From the NCBI GenBank assembly GCA_020746105.1, contig CM036636.1, forward strand, positions 5,890,001 through 5,954,000: a stretch of DNA of 64,000 nucleotides, in the 5' to 3' direction. Positions 25,678 to 60,379 of this stretch are shown here, piece by piece (the stretch's first letter is position 1; every line of letters begins with the position of its first letter). The notes under the pieces were generated by a model, which was given only the letters and a program-made list of their open reading frames with translations, was not told the DNA's origin and made no database searches. Made by a program: the position numbers and the translations under genes. Origin of the DNA: Trogon surrucura (taxonomy: Eukaryota > Chordata > Aves > Trogoniformes > Trogonidae).

Positions 25678-25870
25678 GCGGCGAGGAGGCGGTGCCCGCG
25701 CCTGCGCACAGCGGCGGGCTCGCGCTCTCCCGAGGAGGGGAGCGGGGCGCGCCTGCGCGTTCCCCCGCCCGCCGCCCAGCGCCCCGGAGGGGGGCTCGGC
25801 GCGCCTGCGCGCTGCGGCCGCCGTCCCCCCTGTGCCCCGGAGGGGGGGTTGCTGCGCATGCGCGCCGCGC
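25678..25870 (+). repeat. ~52-bp tandem array, four units, each with an NRF1-like motif
   Basis: The core CCTGCGC (CATGCGC in unit 4) recurs at 25701, 25752, 25804 and 25857, a spacing of 51, 52 and 53 bp. Each core is preceded by a G(G/A)GG-rich block (CGAGGAGG or CCCCGGAGGGGGG). Units are diverged but alignable. The cores fit the NRF1 consensus YGCGCAYGCGCR or nearly so; unit 4 has a perfect TGCGCATGCGC. It lies 300-490 bp upstream of the SET ATG. Confidence 0.75.
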
Positions 25871-26165
25871 CGCCCGCCCCTCGCCAGCAGCAGCAGGAGG
25901 AGGCGGCGGTGGTGGTGATTCTGGCTGTGGAGAGCGTGAGGCAGTGCGAGCGCCGCTGCCGCCCCCTGTTATCCGGCAGCCCCAGGTCCGGGCGGAGGAG
26001 GCCGGAGCGCCCCGGCGGCGAAGGGAGCCAGAGCGGCGGCGGCAGCAGCGGCGGCAGGCAGCAGCAGGAGGAGTCTGCGCCCGGCCCCCTCCCCCCCCCC
26101 CTCCCCGGCCGCTCAGTCCCGTTACAGCCCCCCCTCCCTCCGCGCTCCGCTCCGCAGCCACCAAC

Positions 26166-32868
<6,703 letters not shown>

Positions 32869-34160
32869 TTGAACACTGATGGATTCCAAACCCCCTTTTT
32901 ACCTTTTTAATTTTTCTCCAGTCCCTGGGAGCAAGTTGCTGTCTTTTTTTTCTTGTGCTCAGTCGCCTTGTTCTCTTGAGGTCTCTTTTTCTCTCCTCTA
33001 CACCATGGTTCACAATTTATTTTGGGGGAAATACCTTGAGCAGAATACAGTGGAAAAGAATCTACCAGTTTTCTGTTTCAAGTTCATTTTTATCCCTTCC
33101 TGTCTCAAAACAAAAACTGTTTATGGAATCAACACACCATGTTCTGTGGGAAAAAAGAAAACCTTCTGCTCCCTTCACTCTGCTGGAAGCTGAAGAGTGC
33201 TAGGCCCCTGTGTAGTAGTGCATAGAATCTAGCTTTTTTCCTTCTTTCTCTGTATATTGGGCTCAGAGATTACACTGTGTCTCTATGTGAATATGGACAG
33301 TTAGCATTTACCAACATGTATCTGTCTACTTTCTCTTGTTTAAAAAAAAGAAAAAAAAACTTTAAAAAAAAAAAATACGGGGTTATAGAAGGTCAGCCGG
33401 GGTGGGTTTCAGATGTTTGGGTGGGTTAAGTGGGCATTTTGACAACATGGCTTCTTCTCCTTTGGCATGTTTAATTGTGATGTTTAACAAACATCCTTGC
33501 AGTTTAAGATGACACTTTTAAAATAAAATCTTCTCCTAATGATGACTTTGAGCCCTGCCACTTGATGGAGAATCAGCAGAACCTGTAGGATCTTATTTGG
33601 AATTGACATTCTCTATTGTAATTTTGTTCTTGTTTATTTTTAAATTCTTTTTTTTTTTTTTTGTTTCACTGGAAAGGAAAGAAAGATGCTCAGTTTTAAA
33701 CGTTAAAGTGTACAAGTTGCTTTGTTACAATAAAACTAAATGTGTACACAAAGGGACTGGTTGGTCTTCACTGAAAGAAACAGTTTTAATATCCTGTTTT
33801 GGACTTGCTTGTAGTTTCTTGGCATTTTTGGGGGCATTTGGTCAGTACTGATGTAGTGCAATGCAACCTCGTGGTTGTGTGGACTGATAATCAGTTCACT
33901 TAGTTTCCACTGTTTCAGTACTTGTTTCGTTTCGTAGTTTTGACTGCACACTCCATTTCTTGAATTACCTACCTCTGTAAGACAGGGCTGTAGGTGCGTA
34001 TGCCTTGTGTGAAGACAGAGGTTTATATTCATGTTTTGCAAAAAGAAAAATCACTTGATTCTTAAGATTTATTTTTTTTTTAAGTAGTAACTTGCAGTAC
34101 TGTATCTCCAGTAAAGCGGTTTGCATGAAAGTGTCATGCAAGCTCAGAATAAAAAGACAA
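32869..34160 (+). other. SET: SET 3' UTR with alternative poly(A) signals
   Basis: Sequence after the stop is T-rich with A-runs near 33,340-33,375. AATAAA hexamers occur at 33522-33527, 33729-33734 and 34148-34153, giving possible 3' UTRs of about 0.65, 0.87 and 1.3 kb. Use of several sites is typical of this gene in other vertebrates; which are used here is not shown. Confidence 0.65.
33522..33527 (+). terminator. SET: SET proximal poly(A) signal AATAAA
   Basis: This is the first canonical hexamer after the SET stop codon, about 650 bp downstream. Further hexamers follow at 33729 and 34148. Confidence 0.55.
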
Positions 34161-37100
34161 AGGAGTCTTATAATTAAGATTTGTGTGGTTTTCAAGTCTT
34201 TTCAGTTGAAAATAATTTTAAGTGCAAGCTAATTCTGGGGCTATTTCAAAGATGAAGATTCTTAGCAAAGCTCATGTTTAAGAAGTTGCTACTTCACTGC
34301 TTTCTTTCCTTGGTAGCAGCATGTATATACGCTTCAGATATACTGTATTCTCTTTCATTTTAAGAGACTGCATTTGAGTAGCTTGTAAGAATTTCACGTA
34401 GAGGTTGTTGGTACTGGTATTCCACAAAGTGTTAACGAAAGTTGTTTTAACGTGCTGTGCTTTTGAAATATTTAAAAGAAAAAAAAATGTTGTATCAGCT
34501 AATCTAAAATTCAAACAGCTAGTTCTCTTTGGATGTGTAGAAAAAGACTGTCTTCTGGGAAGACTTGCTGTTATATTCTCTGATTCCTTTTTCTCACAGA
34601 GTTTGCTGTAGTCAAATTTGGCTCTTTTTTTTTTTTGATGCTTAAGAATACTGTTAGCAAAACAAGTCTAATCTCTGTTTGAAACATGCCGAAATAACAT
34701 GTGGGGGAAGTATTCTCTTAGGTGTCCGGTCCAGCCGATTCAATCCAGTTATCGGAGACGATAGAACGCCCGGTCTGCGTGTGGTCAATGCAAAAATAAG
34801 GCAACCGTTTGCTTTATTCCATCTCAACAAAAGCTTCTGCCCTCATCCTGCTCGCTTGCCGAGCAAAGTAAAATGTTAATTAGCAATGGTTTCTCACCAT
34901 CTAGAAAGAGAAAGAACAAACCCTATGAAATCTATAAATTGTAGATTCTTTTTCATTTGATTCCTTTTTGTTGTAAGATTGAAAACTGCTTCCTGTTGCG
35001 GTAGAGGGTCGATGTGCTATTACTTGCCATGATGCCTCGTTACTTTATTTTTATGTAGTCCTAATTGATTGTAGCTCTTCAAGGAAAGGATTTTTTTCTC
35101 CTAGTCTTTAATGCTTTAGGAAAATATTGTGCCGTTGTTGTTACACCCCTGTTGGTTTCTAGCAGAAAACCTATAAAAACTGTTTTGAAAGTAATCAAAG
35201 CTTCAAGTTCTGTGAAGTCAAATGCCATGAGCAAGAAATGAGAAGTTTGGATAATCAAATGCTACTTCTGAGATTTCCCTTGCACATTCTTTAGGATTTT
35301 ACAGGGTGTTAAAACACTCGCTACTGTACTGATAATATTGGATTTCCTGTGAAACTTAAGGGTTTATTCCTGGCAACAGCTAAAAAGTAAACTAACGTGC
35401 TAAAAGAATAAACCGTATTTGTTAAGTGTAAGATTAATTTATTATTTTTTTAGCAATGGAAATGAGTAGGGATTAACACGTTTCTCTGCAACGCTGGAGA
35501 AATACTACAGATGGCCATCACGTGCTCTGACTGTTCGCTTGATATCCCCGTTGGCTGAATATATGTAATGGGTGTCCATTTTTACTTAATTTACTTTGTA
35601 TATGCATATAAAGAGCATTTAAAGGTAGACGTCCACCTTGGATAAGAATTGGAGATTCATTCTTATTAAATATCTGTATCTCATTAATTCCCCACTGCCA
35701 GTTGAGCTCCTCACATCCTGCTGAGTGAAATTTGTCACAGGTGGAAACTGAATTCAGGCTTTGTGGCCTGAATTTTCAGGGTTAGAATGAAGTTGGTGGC
35801 AATTTAGTAAAGGTGAAACTACCACGCTGGGGCTATATGACTTAATGATTCAAAGGTTATTTTTACTCGTAAGTTTGAAGTTTAATTGCTATAAAATGGA
35901 ATCTTCTGTTTGTAATTTTTAGTGCCAAAGGAAAGCAAGTACATCCATGTGTGTGTGAATACAGTTAGAAAGGTTTGGGTTTTTTAAAACAGCTTATCTG
36001 TGTGCTTATTCATACTTGTCAACATAGTTTTTGTCCCTGTGAACATTTGAATCAATTTCTCGGTCATTTATACCATTACTTTGAATCTGTAAGCTGCTTT
36101 TTGTACCACACTCTAAAAACAGGTGCATAATGATAGTATTTTGTTTATTGGATACTGTTCCTGAATTTTAAAGCCATGCTTTTTTTTTTTTTTTTAAAAG
36201 AGACTGAAATCAATGAAATCATTTCTCTGATGTACCTTCAAGATATCCTTCTGTTTGAAGGAATTAAAGTACGTTTAACTGTTACTTGATGTTACCATTT
36301 CTAAGAGTCTTTTTCAAAAGAATGAGTTGTTATTAGTCCCAAAGTTGGTGTTGTCTTTCAGGGGTGAGGTTGGCAGTGCTCGCTTCTCTCCTATGGATGT
36401 CAGGCACCCAGTGCAGTAAGTGATGGGAGGGCACAAGTGACTGGAACAAGCAGCTTGCTTCCTCTGGGAAACAGATTTATGCTTAATCCCTCTCCTGAAT
36501 TAAAAACTGAAACTTCTCAGACTTTTCTCTTGATTATCACCTTCTCTGAGTGACTGTGCTCTAGTGGAAGGAGTTCTCTCAGACCTAACTCCCCGTGCCT
36601 GCTAAGGAGCTTTAGCAGAGCCGGGGGTCTCCCCCACCCCTGGGCAGGGCCGGCTCCCCAGCAGCACCGTGCCCTCGGAGCCGCTGCTGTGAGCTCTGCA
36701 GGACTGGACCGGGGCTGTGGCACTGCTCCCTCCGGGTGCCCCTGGGTCCCGACCAGGGAGGGAAGGCTGGGAAGGAACATAAAAACAGGAGAGGTGGCCA
36801 AAGTGGAAGAGAGGGCATCCTTCCCTGTGCTTTTTCTGTGCCCTTTTAGCGCCTGCATGACAGCACTCAAAATGGGGAGAGGCTCTCTCGGAGCTGTCAC
36901 TTGTCTACAAGCCGGTGCTGCGCAGGTCCCTTCTCTGAGTTTAGCAGAGGACAGGGGCTGCCGGTTCAAGGGCAAAGCCTTCACCACCAGCACCCGCTCC
37001 GAGAGAGACCACATGGCTCCGTCCCAGCACCGCCCTGACCCACAGTCAGAAACCGCAGCCCCGCCGTATGCTCCCTGTTCCCGGTGGTGACACTGTCTGG

Positions 37101-38560
37101 GCAGGAGCCGCAACCTGGGGGACTGGCCAGGGGCTGGGAGTGTCCCTGGCAAGGGCAGGTGGTGCTCCCAGCCGTGACACTCACCTTCCCGGGGGCAGAG
37201 GTTGCCAGGCGGGCAGGAACTGCTGATCCCATGCACCGGTCCCCTCGACCCTCAGGATTTGCAGGGGACGGTTGAACCGTGTCTGCGGGGGATGCTGGAG
37301 ACCAGGGACGTGTCTGACCGGGGTGGAGGCGGAGGGCTGCACAGCCAGAGGATGCATTCTTCTCACCTCTGGACTCTGAGGAGCAGCCATTGACCAGCCC
37401 CATCCCTCCAAGCTGGGGAGCTCGTTCAGCCAGACCCTCCCCAGCCAATTGCTCCAGGCCCTGAGCGGCCCACCCAGTCCTGCCCCTGCCTCACCGGGAG
37501 GGTACGAGACCTGAAGGAAAGAGGGGGAACCCCCCACGTCAACCCTGACGGCAGCGGTGCAACAGAGCAAACCAACCTCTGAGGGCTCGCCCCGAACCTC
37601 CCGGCTGCCGACAGACCCAAATGCAGCCCTGAGCCCTGTCTGCTGGGACAGGCTTTGTCCACTGAAAGAACGATAATGTCCTTGCTCCTCCGAAACTCAG
37701 CCCACGCCTACTAGTTTGACTTTCACTTTTCCAGTATTTCCACTGAATGAAGAGTTTAATTGAAATAATTCCTTAAAGACTAAACAGCCTGGACATGTTA
37801 CAAATAGCAACAGGTTCCAGAAGGGTTTCTATTAATTTAATGTACTTGCTTTATTAACAACAGGAGTGTATTCGAGGGCTTTATAGAAGTTTAGGGCTTT
37901 ATTACTTTAGCTCAGTTAAGCTAGATTTAAATTTTACATTTTCTGGTGATTTCCTTTTACTAATTACTCAGTCGCAGATCATTTACGAAATGCTTCTGCT
38001 ACAAAAAAAAAAACCCCACAACTGTTCTAATTAAATAAAAGGAAAACATTTCTGTTGATTAGCATTTCTCTAAATTTGTACGTGGGAATACCATCACCTC
38101 CAGTTGCCTCCTGACTCAAAGCTGCGCGCTGCTCCAGCAACACAGAAAAGCGTATTAGCGCAATAATAACATTATATAATACTGGTGAGGAGGGATCTTA
38201 CAAGTGGTGGCTTTTGCCACCTGAAAGCTTTAAGTATCTTGTTTTAAACACCGGTCACAGGACACCCGGCGTGGCAGGGTGGCAGCACCGCAGCACGGTG
38301 GGTTTCCACTCGTGATAGCTGGGAGTTACTGCCAGCCTTGCCAGGGCGCTGGCGTTCTTTTCTCACTCAAATATTCAGCTGAAATCCCGGACCCCACACG
38401 CAGAGAGGCACTTCTGCAGAGAAAGAGTCGGTCACAAACATCGCCCCTCTCCAGGGAAGCCTGTCGAGAGCCGCAGTTTTGCTCGTTCCCCTACAAACAA
38501 TCGCCCCTAACGAGTCAATCCGGTGAACTAAAACTGGAAACCGCCTGCTCGGCTCAGCCC
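34160..38560. other. SET-PKN3 intergenic region
   Basis: This is about 4.4 kb without a recognised gene. It is AT-rich up to ~36,500, with a short CpG-containing segment at 34,690-34,870 that contrasts with its surroundings. A GC-rich block follows at about 36,580-37,660, then AT-rich sequence again. No splice-linked protein-coding segments with known similarity were found. Confidence 0.6.
34690..34870. other. CpG-containing segment of possible repeat origin
   Basis: In an AT-rich stretch with almost no CpG, this piece has CpGs in quick succession (GGTGTCCGGTCCAGCCGATT, TTATCGGAGACGATAGAACG, CCCGGTCTGCGTG). It also has an AATAAG-containing part followed by a TTTATT run. The composition break suggests an inserted element, perhaps an LTR fragment, but I cannot assign a family and the boundaries are approximate. 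Confidence 0.3.
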
Positions 38561-39006
38561 AGCGAGCTGGGCCCTGGCTCGGGGCAGCCGCACAGATTTT
38601 TCCTCCCAGGGGTGTCGGGAACCGAGCGGGGCCCGAGTTCAGGCGATCTGGCACCGCGGCCGTCCCTTTGGCACGAACCCGCAATTTCTGTGCCCACAAA
38701 GGACCCCCTAAAGCCTCTCCTTCCCCAGCAGCCCGACGCGGAGGGCGATGTCCACGCTGGGAAGCGGCAGGTACCTCAGTCTCCTCAGCGTCCGGCCTGT
38801 GGCGCCTCGCTCCTTCCCGCCGCCGGACCTCGCCGCGCATTTCCCCTCAGGGCGGGCCGAGGCGGCGGGACGCCCTCCTGCCAGGGGCGGGGGCCGCTGC
38901 CCGCCGCCCACCCCGCTGGGCAGGGCCGGGCCGGGCGGCGTGTGGGGAAGGGGAGGCTCCCCGCTCCCCGAGGGCCGCCCGCCGGCAGCTCTCCCGACCC
39001 CGCAAC

Positions 39007-39021
39007 CCGCGAGAGGGCGCT
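39007..39021 (+). promoter_or_regulatory. CTCF-like motif
   Basis: CCGCGAGAGGGCGCT matches the invariant right half of the CTCF core (AG-A/G-GGGCGCT) and the leading CC, 79 bp before the PKN3 ATG. It is a motif match by eye; occupancy is unknown. Confidence 0.45.
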
Positions 39022-39099
39022 GGCGGCGGCGGCAGCTCCGCTTCCCGGGAAGGCTGAAGTTTGAAAAAGTGCCGGTTGCTGGTGGTGCCGCACGGAGCA

Positions 39100-57154
<18,055 letters not shown>

Positions 57155-57797
57155 TTCCTGGGCTCTAAGAAACGCAAACAGACCGTTAGCACCTGGCTGA
57201 CGGCGTAGAGAGGACTTGGCACGGGCAGCGGAAAAGTCAACAGAATCTGTGGAACTGGTAGTGCTGATGAGCCCAGGATGAGGGTGCCCCGCACGATGAC
57301 TTAACGTACTGTGGTTTTTTTCAGCCTCACTTGTTGGAGGGATACCAGATGTCAATTATGTCTAAGGACTAATTAATACTGGACTGAATGTATCTTCTGC
57401 TGCCATTGAATATAGATGGAAATTTGGAATTTAAGCTGGATTTAGTCAAACTCTATGGCCCAGGTTACTCTTTGCAAAAAGCCTAAGTAGCACAGCTTTT
57501 TTTAAGTTGTATAGTAGCAGGGGGAATGGCCACTTCTCAGTGATTTTCTAGAGAAGATATGCAGCATTCCCTCTTTGTCATGATTTTATGCCCTTTCCCA
57601 CTCATAATGATGTGTGTGCCAGAGAAGCAATGGATTTTAACACAACCAAAACAATGATGTTTGGGCTTGATAATGGTCCAGGTAATCTATCTCAAGGAAA
57701 ATGAGTCTCTTTCTACTTCTTTCGGGATGCTAAATCTTAGCTATTGTTTTTAAGGATATGAAAAAGCAACAGCTTTGCACATACTATTTTTTTTTTT

Positions 57798-57803
57798 AAT
57801 AAA
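57798..57803 (+). terminator. PKN3: PKN3 poly(A) signal AATAAA
   Basis: This is a canonical hexamer 644 bp after the PKN3 stop codon, preceded by a T-run and followed by T-rich sequence. Confidence 0.65.
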
Positions 57804-60379
57804 GATACCTTTCCTTATAATGAAATTTCAGCTGTTCATCTCCTTTGTGTTAGGCGAGTGTTTCAGATCAGGGCTAACCACATTCTGTTCAACAGGCAGG
57901 ATTTTATTTTTCACTGTAAATGTCAATACTAATATTTTCTTCCTTCCTCCCTTCTCGCTCGTCTGGGTACATATTGCATGGTGTCACCAGCTGTCTCATA
58001 CACATGACTGCAGTCAAGTTGTCTCTCCACAGATTTTATCAATGTGTGTATCCTGTGTCTTTTATGGGGTAGCTAAATAACAACAACGTTAACGTTGCAA
58101 AATTGGTAACTTAAAGGTAATTTCATTTGCCTGGTAACACATCTTGTGATTATACTTGACAGGATACATTTTCTTCTCCTAAATTCATAATATTAGCTTG
58201 TTGGGCAAAAAAAAAAGAAGAGTATCAAGAAATGAAGCATCACACTGATGAAGCTAGGGACACACAGATATTACTCTTCCAGTTTGTCTTCGAGAGAGGT
58301 AGACAGAAGTCGAACTAACGCCGTTGTGCTATATCTGGAGATAAAGTTCAGGTGCAGCTAATGAGTCATTATTAAATCAAAGCTGGTCTAAGTGCTTCAG
58401 AATTCAGAGGTAAGAGCTATGTTTGTATAAAACAGAAATAATTTGCACTGATCCTAGATACCCTGTTTTCAGAGCCAAGTATAAATACTTCAGAACATTC
58501 CCACGTACAAATATCCGTGCAACCTCCTGCTCTGCCTTGCAGCACAATGGCCCATTTGAAGCAGGACACGTTTTCCTCACCCTTGTTTGAACAGTAATGG
58601 TTGACTTGCTGTCAGCTTGCTGCCCCTGCAATGGGTTTTGTGACTTTTCTTAAGGTCACGGCCTCTGTAAAGTGGTGAGGAGCGCAGCGGGTTGTTGGCA
58701 CGGGTGAAATCTAGAACTTGGATTCAAAGAGCGAGGCATAAAGAACCACAAAAGCATATTTCACATATTTTAATTTATAGTTTACAGTAGAGTTAAAAAG
58801 ACTACAAATTCTCCTCCTGGTGCATTTTTAAAATCATTACTGAACAGAGAAAAACTGTGTTTTGAGCTGTAGAACCCGCTGATAAATTTTTATTTGACTG
58901 ATACCTGCAGAACCAGAAATTGTGTGGCAGACGAGCCCTGCACACCACCCTAACACGAACAACTGCAGAATCCTTTGATCGTTGCAAAACCAATTCTTAG
59001 TGTTCTCTCTCTGATAGGAGTTTCTGCCCCGAACAAACCAGACTGCACACAAACTCTGAAACTGGTAAAAAAAATTGTGACTGCAGTGTCCTTTCATGAG
59101 TGCTCATCAACTTTAAACCCTGAGCGCATCCTAGCAGCTTGCCAGGTATGTTCTTGAGCTGGTGTTAATTCCTGAGCCAAGGCAATTAAGGCACAAAATA
59201 ATTTAAACTAAGGTTTTGTTATGGTGATGTGGTTTTGGTTTTCTTTTTTAAACAGAAAAAGGTCAGGACTAAAATTCATACCACAGCCTCTTCTCTTTTT
59301 AAAGCTAAAATTGGTCATTTCCAAACTTCCTCTGAGTTCCTCAAGGAAACTTGAGTTATAACCTTTTACGACAATGGAAAACAAGGAAGGTTTCTTCTAC
59401 CCTAGAATGCTATGAGCACCCCCTACTCTTGGTGATAGAAACAGGACCTAGAGTCTTCCCTCTTGCACTAACATTTTGTATTCTTTTATTAAAATTTTAC
59501 TAGTAAGCTGAGGTAGTAGTATTACCAACAGTGTTACTTGAGCTAGGCAAGAAGTACCCACCTCTGCTACTGGTTCTTTCCCCACAAGCTACAGGAAAGG
59601 CCTGAGCATGAAGTTATCTGCAGAAATAATTCAGTAGGTATCATTTTTCTGTCCAAAGAAAAGAGGATGGCATTGTTCTTTGCTGACTTGATTCGAACTA
59701 GCCTGTGAATTGTTAACAGCACCACGAACTTAAAGAATAAACTGTCAGAAAGCTGGTCAGGGCATTAAAGTACAGGCTATGTATCACATCAGCTGCATTT
59801 GGTGGGTGCCTTGCAGGTGTTTCATGCACATTAACACCACTAAGCCTCGGATCTTTGCGAAAAGCATTAGGTTGAGGCATGTGGTCAAAAATGAAATTTG
59901 CTTTTGACTGGCCAAATATTTACTCAAATATTTCTATTACGTGCCCAACACTGCCAACAAAAGGCACAATGAGAACTATGTTGAAGAAAGGCCACGTATT
60001 GATTCTAGATGGTTTCGTCTGCAATAGCTGCTGTTCCCTAGCAGCAAAAGGAGAGGGAAACTTTGGGGAAGAGAAGTGAAAGTGTTCACACTACTCTTGC
60101 ATCTCTTCTGGAAAGGTGTGTAACTTTAGAGAGATCCTTTGCTTAGACCAGAAATCAGCTCTGACGGCTTTCCCAGAACCAGCGTCTTGCCTTTAACAGT
60201 GTTATTCATGCATAAAAATTAACCGACTATCCTTGAAATGTAACCTGCAGGAAGAATAGGTTGCGTAGCTCACGAGGCACTAGAGTTCCGTGCCAGGAAA
60301 GAGCAGCAATTGCATTAGCAAAGCTTTACTCAGCAACCTGCAGCTGTGCTGGCACTCCACCAGGTAGGTGCTGCTCTGA
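57804..60379. other. PKN3-ZDHHC12 convergent intergenic/3' UTR region
   Basis: The two genes end toward each other here. On the minus strand the first AATAAA past the ZDHHC12 stop is at 59490-59485, which would give a 3' UTR near 0.9 kb. No other gene is recognised. One 128-bp splice-bounded open segment (59,018-59,145, plus strand) is noted among the findings. Confidence 0.55.

Larger units (their letters stand above)
25240..26165 (+). promoter_or_regulatory. SET: CpG-island promoter and 5' UTR region of SET
   Basis: An extremely CpG-rich block runs into SET exon 1 and continues through the first kilobase of intron 1, to about 27,130. It contains homopolymer G and C runs, an array of NRF1-like motifs and GC boxes, and just before the ATG a GGC/CAG-rich 5' UTR-like part (26,030-26,165). 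No TATA box is seen, so initiation is probably dispersed. The exact start site cannot be read from sequence. Confidence 0.8.

Noticed and set aside
39042-39051. TTCCCGGGAA palindrome near the PKN3 start as a STAT site
   Set aside because: It fits the TTC-N4-GAA pattern but is a short motif expected by chance in a GC-rich island, with no further support.
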